Positions 13,204 through 28,200 of a stretch of DNA of 64,000 nucleotides are shown here, one piece after another; the first letter of the stretch is position 1; every line of letters begins with the position of its first letter. This DNA comes from Tretioscincus oriximinensis (taxonomy: Eukaryota; Chordata; Lepidosauria; Squamata; Gymnophthalmidae). Below the pieces are notes generated by a model. That model made no database searches. It was not told the origin of the DNA and was given only the letters and a program-made list of their open reading frames with translations. The stretch covers positions 1,190,755-1,254,754 of the forward strand of contig JAJVDF010000029.1 of the NCBI GenBank assembly GCA_022410635.1. Reading direction: 5' to 3'. The position numbers were made by a program, and so were the translations under genes.

Positions 13204-16200
13204 AAATATTTCTATAAAGCTAATATTAGGATGAAGCTTTAACAGTTGATTAGACTATTTTGGAGAAATGAGAGTTTTGCAACCACTAACCATTTTTTAT
13301 CCAGCTAGCTGAAGCAATATAAATAAAATTTGAACTACATTTTAGGTAAATTATATTGGCAAGGGAGACAATGGGTTGCCACTTTCCCCCAGAGTTGCCC
13401 ATCCCAAATCTGGTTGTGGATTGATTCAGTTGTACTATCAGAATGAGATGGTGCTGAGAAAATGGTCCAGTTTGAATCAAATCCAATTTGAATCAAGTTG
13501 GAACCCTTTCTCAGCACCATCTCATTCTGATAGTGTAAAGGAATATAATTTAAGGTGTTCTGGGTGCTAATTTAGACAGGGATCTCAGCAGGTTTTTAAA
13601 TANTGTCTTTACCTTATTATTTCAATAATTGTTTAAAAAGAAGAAGAGGGATTGTACCCATAATGATTTGTTTTTCTTCACACATTAGGCCAGAAGAAAA
13701 AAACTAGTTGGAGAATACATGAGAAAAACTGGGAAGTGGAAAACAGCATATAATCTAATAGTACACTGAAAGCAGCTTATTCTGACATTTGGCTTTAGGA
13801 AATGATCAAGAAGAACACAAGATTATTATTTTTTGTCCAGTACCCTAATTTCTCAGAACTAAGATTCCAGAAAATAGATTATCTCTAAAAATGTGCTGAT
13901 GATTAAATTAATGAAATCTTATAAAACTAAAAGTTAACCTATTAAGACTGACAATTTTTATAAGCACATTACACACCTTTTTTGTTGCTTCAAGTTCTGC
14001 TGTATAATGTTGAAGAATACGTCCAATTGTGTGCAGTATTTCTTGTTGAAGACATGGCATGTTCAGCTTCTGAAATCTATAGATAACATATTGCAATATG
14101 ATATAAACTATTTATCAATATGGTTAATAGTCATTTTTATCACTANAATCACAGTAGGATCCAGAATTGAACAGTTTTCAACAGCAAAATCATGGGTTGT
14201 TTGCAAGTCAGTTTGACTGGAGCAATAAGATGAAAGTTTCATAGCACATTTTTATGATATGGATAAATATGCAAGCATGTGGCACCCTGCCATAAAGAAT
14301 CACATTACATGATTATGTTCAATGTAAATTATCCTATAATTCTAGTCCAGTAAACAGAAAGAATACCTCATACTGTATAAGCATGGATAGATTGCTGCAG
14401 ATCAGTCGTTCATTTGTGCCTGACACTTTGTGACCTCATGGACATAGCATACCAGTCCCATCTGTCTTCTGTTGCTTTACAATGTTGGCCAAGTTTATAT
14501 TAGTTTTTTTTCTAAAACCTTTTTCCCCAACACCCCTTTCTTTTTCCCTTTTCCCTTTGACCTTTAAACCCCCCCCCCCCCCCCCCCGTGCTTCAAGCAG
14601 CCACATTAAATGGTGCTTTAAAACCCATACCACCAATTTAAAAAACCCTGCTGGCTGTGTCTTCCAAGCAGCTGCTGGGCTCAGGACCGCCTGGCCATGT
14701 TTTCCCCTTTGCACCCCACAGAGACATGGCAAGAAGATCCCAAGCCCAGCTGGCTACTTGGAGTATGAAGACAGGGAGGACTTCTTTTAAACCATCCATC
14801 TTGTGCAAGTTTACACTTTTGCAAAATTTGGAAGGCTCTGGATAGGGATATTCTGCCCTCCAAAGAAACCCATGGCACCCCCAAGGAATTTCCTACCATT
14901 GCTGCTACTGTTTTTGATAGTAGCAGTAATAGGAAAATCAAACTGCTGTAAAAACAGATGGAAATCTGTGGCCATCGGGACTGTGCAATGCTTGGTGGTA
15001 CCACGGGGCTTCCTAGTAGCCCAGAACNCCCCAACCCACAGATTCCTTTTCAGTTCTAACTCTCATTAGGAATTGCTGTTTGAAGAGATGAGAGGATTAG
15101 AACCTTAACAGGGCTTTTCTCCCAGGACCTCCCACTGATCAGGGATGAATGTCCCCCACCCTCGCCACCCCATCCATTGACACTCCCTGATCTGCAACAG
15201 AGTGATCATATGGATGGGCATTCGCTGTGGTTGAACTTTAGTCAGTGCTGAATAAACATGAATTACATTTCTCAGCATTTACTACAATTCTTTGGAGGAG
15301 GTCTTCTCACAGCCTCCATGGCTGTCAGATCAGTGCATGGCCACACTGTTTCTGTTCAGAGAAAATGGAAAATGAACCAAGCCAGGATCGAATGATGCTA
15401 CTGGAACACCAGTTTTCTCTCCTTGTGAGAACAAGGCCTATCCTTGAGCCTTAAGCATCCTTGAGCATCTATTGATTTAAGAACTTTTTTCTTGCTTACT
15501 GTAATAAACAGGACCATTTATGAAGTAACTCCTTTTTCTTGAGCTGCTTTGTTAAACCTGTTCTTTTTTCATCATTATGTGGGACGTGACATTATCACGT
15601 GACCAATCTTTTAATATGTAATAATTAGCTTGAAGTCTTTATGTCAGGCATAATTTCCAAAAGAAGGATCTAATCAGTTGGACTTACATTGTTTTGCTAC
15701 AGTAGTTGTGCTGATTGTGCCCTTTGTAAAAGTGAGAGAATTTATATCTTAATAAATGAGAATATCTTATCTTATTTAAAATATTTCCACAATTAAATTA
15801 TTTCCTAAATCCCCTTGCAATACCTTTGAAGTAGCTGGAGAGCATGTTGTGATGACAAGATTCTTCCAAAACAAGTAGCCATGAATGTCTGTATCTGAAC
15901 CTAATATTAAAGTGGTAACACAAGTTTTAATAAGATAGCTGTAGGTTTGCTGTTCAAATCAAAAATGTTTTTTGATTAGTCTTTAGACTATATCACAGTT
16001 AAAAGGGTTTGCTACTATTTCAATAATAGAGACTTTACTAAAGGTGGATTTCAACATGTTGTTTACTCTTTTAATAAGGTAGGTTTCTTTAGCATAGACC
16101 AAAAGGTATGGAGGGATGTTAATGAGACTTGAGTTGTTAGGGTTATGACTCTCCTAATTTATATATGCAGAATAAATTGCTTTTAAAATAATTTGCATTC

Positions 16201-19200
16201 TCTCCCTTTTAGATTAAGATAATGCCAAGGCCCTTTCCACACTGAACAACAAAACAGACCACGGTCCACTCTCATGTCTACCATCTGCACAGAAGAGTGT
16301 AGCAGTGAGGTCCTATCTTTTAGGATAGCCTGTTTGCATTAGTCTAGGTCACAAATTGACAGACGGCACCAAAATGATATCCCAGTGGATAAATTCGGGG
16401 GAAGGGGAGAGTAGTCTAATAGTGGAGTATTCAAAGTACACACAATGTCAACAGACGGGCAGACAATAACCCCTATAGTCCAGTATAGTGGCCCCTCTTC
16501 AGAGACACAATAGAAAGCGGTACCAGGAATTGTTATGCTGTCAAGAAGATCCCAATCAGAAAGTTTAAGGGAGGGAATTTTTGTTCCAACCCTTTAAAAG
16601 TTCAAATACAGCAAACAATGCTTGTCCGGCATGAACTTTCTGTCAACAACAATTCTCATTCTGCTACAAGTCAAGGTCATCCACGGATAGCAATTTCATA
16701 TAATATATATCTGATGCTGGGATTCCCTCAGAATGTTCTACAGCCTTTGCTACAGGTACTGCTGAATCTTAAAAGATAAAAATCCCTGAAAATGCATTTA
16801 TCAAAGATTAAATTGNCATTGGTGGGAAGGAGTGATTTTTTTAAAAGTCTGTTTTCTCTAAAGAGTGCCTACCTGTTCACAAATGATAGATGGCAAAACA
16901 ACTTACAGAACAACTTCAATATATTTGAAGGTGATCAGTGTGATCAAAGGCGAAATGAAGTGAAGAAGAGGAAATAGCTGTATTAGTCTTAGTCCAGAAA
17001 GGGTTTCTAGTGCTTTAGAGACTAAGAAGAAAAGGTAGTGTAAGGTTGTCTCATAGACTTGAGAGCAGAAAGCGAATAGGAAAGCTAATTGTGAAGTAGT
17101 ATTTGTTAGGTTATTCATTATGCTTTTGTCATTTCTGATGACAAGAAGACTCTGTGTATCTTGTTTGCTTTTTTTTCTTCTGTACTTTGAAATGTAAGAC
17201 ACCTTCTTTTTAGAATGAATTAAAATGCTTTATTTTNCTGGACTTTTCTACACTTTGCAATAAACACATTTTTTTTACAACTCTTGGACTGAGTTTATTT
17301 TGAATTTTATGCCTTACGTATCCATGCTACCAAGGTTTGTTCATGTTGAGGAACTTGGGTTCTTTCCTAACATTCTTCAAACTTTACATGTAGTTATTCT
17401 TGAGTGCTATTTTGCTGGACTTTCTACTAATGCGTCTGTTTCTCTGAACAAGAGACAAGTAGACAGAATTAACTTTCATACACAACAAGTCTACTTTATA
17501 GATTTCTTCAGTGCATCTGAAGAAGTAGACTTGTCTACAAAAGTTCATGCAACCTACTTTTCTCTTGTTGGTCTCAAGTGCTACAAACCCCCCTTGCTTG
17601 AATTTAGTGGGCACTTCTCAACTGTCTTGCACATCCATTTTCATCCGTTTATATTGAAATTACTGTTTCATATGTAGAAAGGAGATGTTCAAATTTGATG
17701 CCAAATAGCTTGAGTTACAGCATTATGTTACAAGGCCTAGAAGGGCTAGAATCAGTTTACCAGGTACTTTGCCTTCTTNCCTCAGCCTCCACGGCTCAGG
17801 TTCAAGTATGCCTTCCTATTTGTAGACTGATAAAAATGACCCACACAAACAATGCAAAATATCATTGCTGTCTCTGAAAAAGAGGCATCTCTAAAATCAG
17901 TTACATAACTAAAAATCATTTCATCACCTACCTCTAAATTTTCAATTTTTGTCATAAATTCTGCAAAATCAACATCAAATTCTGTTTTCCGAGGGTCAAG
18001 AATATCGTATTTTTTCTTTTGAACAGTTTGGTAGATATTTTTGAATTTTATAGCCATAATATCTATTCCTTCAATTGTAGACATATTCAGTGCAGAAAAG
18101 GTTTGGACTATGGTTATCATCTCTGTAATCTAGAAAAAAATGTTTTCATTCATTTAATAGGACTGTAGTAGTTTTTCTTAAGAAATTAAGAGGCAGCAGA
18201 AACAGCTTTTGCGGGGTGCAGATAGTGTGAGCCTTTTGGCTCAAAATGAGCATACTAAGCTTATTTCAGACCAGAACATGTGACTTTCATCATCCTCAAT
18301 TTATTGTATTCTCCATAAATAGAGGTGCTCTTGATGAAAAAATCCTTCTTCTGAAAAATATATAGNGGAGAGATCTATTTGGGCAGCACAGTTGACTTTG
18401 GCGAGAGGTTGGAAAGATAGAAGCAAATGGACGTTGGGTCAATGGTACGAGTATATGTCTGAATTCTTATTATTTGACATACTGCGAGAAAAACGTTTAA
18501 TANAACTGGGTCTGTTACAGAGGACTACATGGGAAAGGAACTGGCGGGAAATTTTGGCCCTTGGTGTAAATTTCAACAGAAATGCTATATTGGCTCATAC
18601 TATTGCTATGATATCTGATTTAAGAAATATGATCTAATGTGTAAATATGTATATATGNTCTCCCGGGGTGGGTGGGAAGGGTATATGTATTTTGTCGTTT
18701 AGTGTTTTGTCAAGTATGTTTTGCTTTGTTTTTGTATAACATCTGTAAATCAAATAAAAAATGATTTTTTTAAAAAAATCCTTCTTCTTGACAGTCCCAA
18801 CTCAGTTTCATAGAACCCAAGTTTCATAGAACTCATTTTCAAGAACCCTTTGCTCTTGTTATGTAAATTCAGAGTGGTAGTGTAGCTACAAAATCAAATA
18901 TAGCAAACTGAATATTATTCAGGAACTTCATACAGCAGATGACAGTTCACTCCATAGGAGAGTCTTTATCTGCTCATGAATCACTGTGTACTCCAACAGC
19001 ATGTCCAGTAACATCAGCATCAACATCAGCCTGGGAGCAGTTACACAATATTACTTATATACATAGTTAAAACCACTTACGCTAAAAGTCAAACTTCAAG
19101 AGATGCCTTTGCTTACATCTCCTTTACATCATTTCTAACTTGCAAGTAGATTGCATCATCCACACTTCACATGAATTGCATCATCCACCTTTGGTGAGTC

Positions 19201-22200
19201 TACCTAGAAAATGACTTATCCATTTTTCTATTCACTGACAGTTCTAGTGTTGGTATTAATTTAAACAGTGATTTTTCACAAAGTATTGTCATAATATCAC
19301 AGTAATATTTTAGTTGGAGCCTATCACTNCCTTATATGAATGTTAATGTAATTATTTAGCTAACCACTGAAATCAAGGAATGGCTTATGCTGTGAATCGC
19401 TAGATATATCACGAGAACAGCTAGATTACCTTTTCTAGACGTTTGCAGAAAGCTTCAAATTTTCCAAAAATATACATCTCAGACACTTCAAATGACTTTT
19501 CTCCATAAGTTTCCAAAATTTGCTTCCTTGTTTTGTGAAAACATTTTTGATACTCTTTAAATAGAAAAATACAGTCCTAAAGGATAAATGCAGAGCAATT
19601 AGTTCTAGAACCCAAACAATATATGGTGAACTGATGAAATCTGTGATTTCAAGTGATGAAATCTATAATTTCAAACCATCTATCCAGAAGTTAAGTCCAT
19701 TGTGTACAATAATGCTTACTTCCTGAAACNTTAATCTTTTCTCTCTCTTTTTCTCTCATCTTGAATAAGCAATTAGAGCTTTGAGGATAATTTTTCTTTG
19801 CTTATAAGGCTTCATCCTTTGCCTCCTCACGGTCAAACATTTCTTAGTAATTAAGAGGAAATACTGGCAAGATATGTGCTATTTTGTAACAATTCAAAAT
19901 TAATTTCTTTTAATTTCTTAGTGTGTGAAGACCAAACTGCAAAGTGCTGGCAAATCTCTTGAGGCCTAATTAACTCCACTAAAGAAGCATAAGTAATGTT
20001 CAAATATATAAGAGGACANGCAAATTATAATATTCTATATATTCTCCTACCAGAGGCAATGAGAATTCACAATAACTTATTAACATTAAAGCTGAAAGTC
20101 TTGTTTTACAGTAATAATATATTCTTTGGAATAAATATGATGCTTCATTATGGAAAGTATCATAGTAGGGTGCTTGTAGTGTCATGGAAATTACATTGAC
20201 ACAAACCTGAATTTTCTTAATCACTATAGGAGTCTCCTGTTCCCACACACGACTATAGCCACCATCAGTAATATATGCCTTGCAAGCTGTTACCATTTGA
20301 TTTGTTACCTAAAGTGAAAGCAGAAGAAAAATGAATATAAAATCTATTACAATTGTAGACTATAGAATCCAAACCCCTTTCAATTGTCTAAAGTGTGTAA
20401 AATATGCACTGGATATTCTATTTTTTTTCTTCCAGTTTTCCTTGACTATCTTTGGCATGAAAGGCTCAGGAGAATTCAAGCCCACATCTACAGGCCTTTC
20501 GACTACTCTGAAATAATAGAAAAACATAATAGATATTATACTTACTTTTATAAATAGCGATGTCATTCTCTCTGATGTGTTATAGTATCTTGATACACTA
20601 TGAATCATTCGTATAGCATTTATCAGATTCTGTATTCCATGGGCCATGGACACCTGGGACAGATTTTTTAAGGATTTNGGTTATTTATTTATTTATTTTA
20701 TTTATTTATTTATTTGTNCTTGTATCCTGCCCTATACCCNAAGGTCTCAGGGCAGCCTACCATAGAGTGGCGCACATAGCTTTCATTGCTTTCTCCACAA
20801 CAGACACCCTGTTGAGAGTTCAAAGAAGTGTGACTGGCCCAAGGTCACCCAGCTGGCTTTCGTGGAGGAGTGGGGAATCAAACCGGGAGACTACAAAGTA
20901 CAAGTTCAACACTCTAACCACTGCACCAAATTAATGTTATCCAAGTTAACCACAATAACAGAAGAAGCACTGGGATTAATAAAGAAAACTGGGTTAACAA
21001 ATGTTTCATTTCTTTCTCCTGCAGAGAGTTTTGTGCTAGGTGGAATTTCATTACCCAAATCAGTTTTTTTTAAAAGAACATACTGTAGGTGCCTTTGGTA
21101 ATCCAGTTAGTTCACTGGTTTATCAGTTTAGGCTAGAGGAATCAGTGGATTTCAGTGAATGGGCGCTTAAGATATTGAAGAATAACCTTTAGGATCTCAC
21201 TCCCATAAGGAAATTGACAAAAAAAAAACTTGAGAGTGATAATTTCAACAGGTATTTATGGNATCACAGTGTGACTGATGAAGCAGGAAAAAAGTCATTG
21301 TATAAAATGCTTTCACTCCATCTTATGAGAAGTGGACATTTTCAGAGAAGAAAGTCGGTTAAGCTTCAAAAGACAACGTGAAAAATAAAACTGCTATTTA
21401 CTGTTCCACATTTCTGTTACACTTCAGCTGAGCTAAGAAGTGGATCTTGTCTTATATCTTTCCATTCCCTGTATATATGTTTTCTAATCAATAAGGCAGT
21501 CCAGGAACATACCTGTTTTGGGACACAATTCCAAAAGCACCTGTTTCATTGCAGTATTCAGCAGTAATGTGAAAGTTCATGTCACATGAATTGAAAGAAT
21601 AGTACTTACCAAATCATAGTTATACAGGGGCTGGCAAACTTTTTCAAGAGTGTATAAATATCTCACATTATCTTTTGATTCATTAGCTGTATCTGTAATT
21701 CTGGCATCCAATTCTCGCCATTGCTAAAATTTAAAAAATGAAAGTGAAAAAAAGTCACAATTTTTCCCGCCCAGAAGCTGGATGGGGAAATGCTAAAGCA
21801 TTTTGCTTCAAAGACTGACTTTTTCATGGCTATGAAGATCAATCTAAATTTATACTCCACTAACTGAAGTAAGATCTCCCAACAGCTTACATTTTGCTTA
21901 ACAGTAAATAGTCTGATTGAGACTAACAAGCCCAGCAGAATTCAATTTTTTTTCTTATTTGTCGCATGTTCCACTCTATACGTGAATGTCTCCAGGCATG
22001 CTACAGGCATTAAATACAAAATGAAGACGCTAAAACAATGTCTTACCATTGTACATGATTATAGTGTTTTATAATGTATTCAATCCACGTTTATGTGCTC
22101 TAATAACAGTTAACAGACATATTTATGATGAAAACTTTTTTNAAAAATTCATTAAACTAGGCTAACACAGATATGACATAGCTATCAAGGAGATTTTTAC

Positions 22201-25200
22201 TGGGGAAAATTAATTACATCCATTTAAATACTTAGACTGCAATCACACGCATATTTTTAAATCAACACCAGTCCTGAAGAATAGGATTGAAAACTAGGGG
22301 AGGGAGGGGATTTTTTTATTTTGGTTTTTGTATTCAGCCCATTTTTTCAGAACTGAAGATGGTTTAAAATTGTGTGTGACCATAGCCTCACACATACCTT
22401 TTTTAAAGTATTTTCTCTCTTTTTTTTACCTTGATGAATTTGGAGTGTGAAACATTTAGAACATTTATAACAGACTTGCAAGGTGGTCTTTTGATCTGCT
22501 CAATTATGTAGTTAAACTTAGCAGACATGCGCTTCCAGTGTTCTAGTTCTGTCAGCGGACCAGAGTCATCTGCTTCTTTTCTCATCTGCTCGCTCTCAAT
22601 CAAAACCTGAAATAAATATATGTGAAGTATGCGGTATATACAAAAAGCATCTCATTTGATTATAGGCTTAATGGTTCACAAAACCATCACTAGGTTTGAA
22701 TGATATTCAATTTCCTACAGAAGACAAAATAACGTAATGTTGTCAAAAAGTAATGTTGTCAAAAAATGTCATTTTTAGGAGCACTTATTATTTGTTAATT
22801 CTTTATTCACTGATTTTATTATGGCCACTGTTTGATATATCTGATTCCAATGAAAACTCATAGATTGCAGTTTAAATCAGTTGTTTGAGCATTTAGAAAA
22901 GAATTAGGCATGGAAAAAAGTATCCATCCTCCCCAGTATCTACTGTCCTTAAAATTTAAATGCCAGGACATACTCCATAAGATCACATGAAAGATAATGT
23001 AGTGCTAGATATTCAGAACCAATAATGTGACTGGAAGCTGAAGTGAAATTTAACCTTATTTTATATGAGCACTATATGTTGTTTCAAACAACAAAATAAA
23101 AAATTGAGTGAACCAGTATAGCTGCCATATAACATTTACTCTGGATTCCAGAAATATGGTATAACTTCAGGATTAACCTAACCCAAACTTATAAGTACAA
23201 AAAAGTTTAATAATAAAAGAATTCATAGCATTCACACATGAGCAAAATGCCAATCATTTTCTTGGTATTATATTGGAAATGTCAGGTACGTTGATTCCAA
23301 ACCTGTTAATATCACCATTATGGAAAAATGTATGTATATATGTATTTGCATTTCTTTACTGCCCTATATCCAAAGGTCTCATTACAGCAATGCTTACTTA
23401 CATAATAACAATGCTTGCTTACATACTGGCTTGTCTGTTTTGTTCTTATCTCACTTGAGACTGTCAGAAATGCATGAAAAACAACCAAAGAGATATTTGC
23501 CTGGCTTCCTGGAATTTCCCTTTAAGCTTATAATGAAACAGGTCAATAGATATGGAAGGTAAAGACTGTCACTGTTGTTAAAGACTGTAACTTGCACCAT
23601 CTCTCACCATTTTCTTATAGCTAATGACACGGAGAGGGTACTGGAATAGCTGTTACAGAAATTTGCAGAGCACCGTATATATTGCAGAGCGTCCAAACTG
23701 ACTTTCAGCCAGACTAGTTCAGGGCAGTAAAAAATAGCAGAGCCTGTTGATGAAGAAGCTACTCGTATATGAACCCTGGATTTTCAGCTCTTAAAGGACT
23801 CTGGCCTTGTTTAATAAACTTTGTTGACTGCATGGTTTGTTAGAATAGAGGCCTTAATACTAGTTTATTCTGTAAGTAGGATGCATCAGAAAGTGAAGTA
23901 ACCTTGGAGGTTTCATTTGTCATAAAAAACAAAGACATGGATATTGCTATCGTGCCGACTTTTTATGGCAGTGTTTGATCTTTAACCTTGTGTCCATCAA
24001 AGCATTGCTACAACAAAGAACTTACTTGTTCAATTTGTTTATACCATATCATTAGCACATCCTCCAGGTGATGAACAGTTTCAAGATTAGAACCTGCTGT
24101 TGTCACTTGCTCAAATGACAGGTATTTGGAAAAGTCAACGTTATCAATTTTTTTCAGCTCTACAGTCCCCTCAATGCTCACACTGGCACCTATAGTGAAC
24201 ATTAAGAATACACTCCAGATATTGCTGTTTTTTTTAAATGTTTTTTCATACAAATAAACTTTCTTGTTCTTGTTTTACCACTTATTTAAGATGCAGATGA
24301 AACCCCGTCATAAAGAACCCCAATATAACAAGATTCATGATACAACAAACAAATTTGAAAGTCTCAGCACAAAATCTGTAAGCATAGTGTTGGTTACTGT
24401 GGTTTTCCCAACCCCTTGGCATTCGTTATAATGGGGTTTCACCTGTAGTTGGCTATCATCTGTTGTCCATTTTATTCTCTGGACTAGAGCCTGGTTAGAT
24501 TGTAGTTGAACTGTTCCTCACAGGCCATAGGACAGAAAATTCTTTGTTCAAGCTGGAATGAAGAATTTCAGGAAATTCCAGCTTCTGTACTTCTATCCTT
24601 TATTTCTCAAGAGTTCACTAATGTGCAAAACATGAAATACTGTCCATGAAATACTGCTGCTGCTGCATGGACTTGTGTGTAGCAGGTAAAAAAGCAACAC
24701 AATAGTTCACAGCAAACTATTGTAGCTAGTTTGCGAAATGTTTGCATTAACCCAACCTTCTTTGATAACTCAAAATTCAATTGAACCAAATGGGTTCTTT
24801 CACTGAAAAAATTGAAACTTGATTAAATATTTGCTGGTGACCTTAAAATGAGTTGCTTTCAATAGGAAAAAAAATGTATATGACCGAATATTTGATTAAT
24901 CAATTTATCATGCTACTGACATATTACTTCCCCCCTTCTCCCTCCCTTCCCCCTCCTCCTCTCCTTCCCACCTCTGCTTCCCCCCTTCTTTTTCTCCTTC
25001 CCTCCCTCCCAACACCGCAGAAAATAAAATAATCTTTCTGATAGAACAATCTCATGGATAAGCAAGTATAGGGTTGCCATACGTCCCGGGAAAGCGGGAC
25101 AATCCCAGTTTGGGGGACTAAAATATAGTCCCCTCCGGGTTTTATGATAAAATCCCGGACTTTTACATTCCCCTATGCTGCATCAGGGAATATAAAAATG

Positions 25201-28200
25201 CAGCTGTCAAAAGGAGCTGTCAGAGCTGATGGCTGCAGCCCGGCAACACTTTCCGGGCTGGAGGTGGGGATTCGTGTCAGGCAAAGCATGCCAACTCACC
25301 TCCAGTAGAGCAAAAATGCCTGGGTTTGTGACAGGAGGACAGCAGGCATGAAACCAGCATTGGAGCAGCTATGCACACACACATGCGACAACACGGACNC
25401 TTGTGGTGAGACAGGCAGAAGAGAGATTCTGCCTGTCTCACTACAAGCGTCCTTATGTGTGTGTGTGTGTGTGCATGCGTGTGCATGCACCCCCACCCCA
25501 CCCTCATCCCGGTTTTGGGCTGCCATAAGCAAGTAAAAAGTGCCAAATATCAAAATAAAAAACCTAGTTTATGGAGCTCCTTCCACTCTGGTTCTTACCA
25601 TCCAGAAATGCCAGGTATCTGTTCAGCATTTCAGTAAAACCCAGTTTTTCAATTTCTCCTTGCTTTGTTTGATTCAAAGCACCCCAGGCATTTGTAGCAA
25701 GAACAGCTGGCAGAAAAAGTGTTGAGATAATATTCCTGATTCCAAGCAGGAGACCTTCACTTCCATCCATTTCTGAAAAGTATATGTCCTTGAGATGAAC
25801 ATTAAAATAGGTATTACGAATCAAAATTACAGACAAGAATACTACTGCACTTTCAAAATATTCTAATAACAGTTTTCTATCTATCTTTGCCTAGAGTCAG
25901 ACATGTACTTTTAATTCAACTTCAGTTCTGAAGAACTGGGCTTTTCTGGTTTAATCTATTTTTTGGAACTCAAGTTAGATTAAAAGTATGTGTCTGATTC
26001 CAGACTTTTAAAAATCACCTTTTTTGTCACATCATTTATATTGTCTAGTTATATGTTGTCAGGCGATGTTTTCTAGTATACAGAGCAACAGCTCCAGGTT
26101 GTGGTCACACTGCAAAAAAAAATGATTGGGAGAAAAGTGAAGTGAATGGGAATTTACTTCACTTTTTCCCTCCACTGCAGTCCCATTTTCATGACCAGAG
26201 AGGAATAAAAAGGAATGCCTTTTTTCTCTTCTGCCATTTTGCACTTTTAAACTGGTGGCTTAAATAACATGCTGTCACTTTTTTAAGGGCCTCACCAACT
26301 ATGTGATCCAAGCAGCAGGTTGTGCTTTCACTGCCCTGCTATATCCCCCTTGCTGCCCTCATCACCCAGCCCATGTCCAAAGAAGGGAGGGCTCAGCAGG
26401 GGCCAACAGTCCCAAGCATAGCCAACCATTTGGAGCGCTCAGACTGTGAGAGCTTTTTTTAAAAAAATAAATCTGATTTTGTGCAAGATTAAACTTGTGC
26501 AAATCTGGGGTGTGCAATGTTTGGGATCCCAGAAGCACCACACAAGGATTGCCCATCTTGGTGCTGACTGAGATCAGGTGCTTTCTTCTCTGATTCTGCT
26601 GCTGGCTTTGAAGCAGTTTGAAATTCAAATCAGGAACTGAACTCCACCAGGGTAGCTGATCTTCTGGGATGCCTCTGGGTTCANTAGGAGCTTGAAGTCT
26701 CTCAAGCATTGTCCACCTCTCCAGCCAGCAAGGGCCAGATTGGACTGCTAATGCTGTCCAATGAGAGAACAGGGCAGACTGAAAAGATCAGTGGCTGGAG
26801 ACAGTCACTCATCTGAGAAAACGTCTCCTTCAGTCCTGGCCAGGGGGGAGGTCTATATCTCGGCACCCCTTAGCTTCCCCAAAACATCCCAATTTGAAAT
26901 GGGAGGTCATCAATGGGGTGTGGCTGCAATTTCAGTGAAGCTGGTGCTGAATAAAAACTGCCACCCTGTATTGCTGTCAGATCAGNGCATGGCCACTCAG
27001 TTTTCCATTCGGAATAAATGGAAAACCAGTCAGGCCAGAGCTGAGTGACTCCATTTTAACTCCTGCCTTTTCCTTCAGTAAGAATGCAGCCCAAGAGTTG
27101 CCACAAGTTTGCAGAGAGGTGCTGTGAGCACATGATGGTATTTTGAAACAGAACCTTACCTCGTGCATTGTTTTAACATTCATGGCCACGTCATTCCTAC
27201 CCCGTACAAAAAATAAACAGAGTCCTTTCAATTTGTCAGGCGATTCATGTACATAAATTTTCATCATTTTAGTTCCTTTCACTATTCCTGGAATTGTTCT
27301 ACCAGATTCTGCAAATAAAGAGAACATATTTTTTAAAATTCATTTTACTTAAAAAAAAAGAAGTGTAGTTGCAGTAAAATGCATAAAAACAGTTGCAGTT
27401 ACTATATTAAGGTAGTCGTCATGCAGCACAGAGGATCCAGAGACATCAGTTGCCCATCCAGACCCCCCTCCATGGGCTGCCTCACCAATGCCAGGTTCAC
27501 ACAAAAGGAGAACACATGACAGAGGAACACGGCCTTCTCCATCCCATAATGCAGACAGTGTTCATATAACGTTTTAAAGTAATCACTGAAGGGCAAATAT
27601 AAAGATAACTATTTTGTGGATGGCCAAACTTCGTTATAATCATATGTGTCTTTTTCAGCCTTGCATATAGAAGCAGGATGCTTCTAATGTCATTTCCAGC
27701 AGGCCGGCTATACTCAGCCCCATTTTAGCCGGCCTTCTAAAAATGACATTAGAAGCATCCTGCTTCTATATACAAGGCTGAAAAAGACACAGCTGATTAT
27801 ATTGTAGGTTGGCCATTCACAAAATAGATATCTTTATCAATCAATCAGTATTTATTACGGTCGTAAACCAGTACAAAAGGGCACTGCCCTACATTAAAAA
27901 TTTACAGATTTGCCACCTCTTAAAACATAAAAAGGCGTTACATCGGCAATATAAAAACTTTTGTTTGGGTTAAAATAGTGATAGTTGTCGCAACACACAT
28001 AGTCTGTATGCACTTGTCAGTGGCAGCGTCTGCTTCCTATGTTGGCATGTCTGTTCACAAAATAGATATCTTTATCTATTGCCACACACTTTTTATGAAC
28101 TGGCATTTGAAGGTAATTCACTTGAAAAATACTCAAAGATGCCATATTGGTAGTGTGTCCCCTTTCCAGGAGCTGATAAAATACGGATGGGTCTATTTAC

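Noticed and set aside
13168..13206. AAAT tandem units as a CRISPR-like or satellite array
   Set aside because: They are the microsatellite tail of a SINE.
14436..15069. Overlapping open frames on both strands at 14.4-15.1 kb
   Set aside because: They cross a long C run, lack conserved motifs and belong to a dispersed repeat.
25766..25777. TTTCAG acceptor for DNAH8 exon 5
   Set aside because: It would shift the frame relative to exon 4. The CTCAAG acceptor at 25789 keeps the frame and the expected residue count.
27402..27596. A 64-codon frame between DNAH8 exons 3 and 4
   Set aside because: No splice sites fit and the DNAH8 frame joins exon 3 to exon 4 directly. The sequence abuts a palindromic element.
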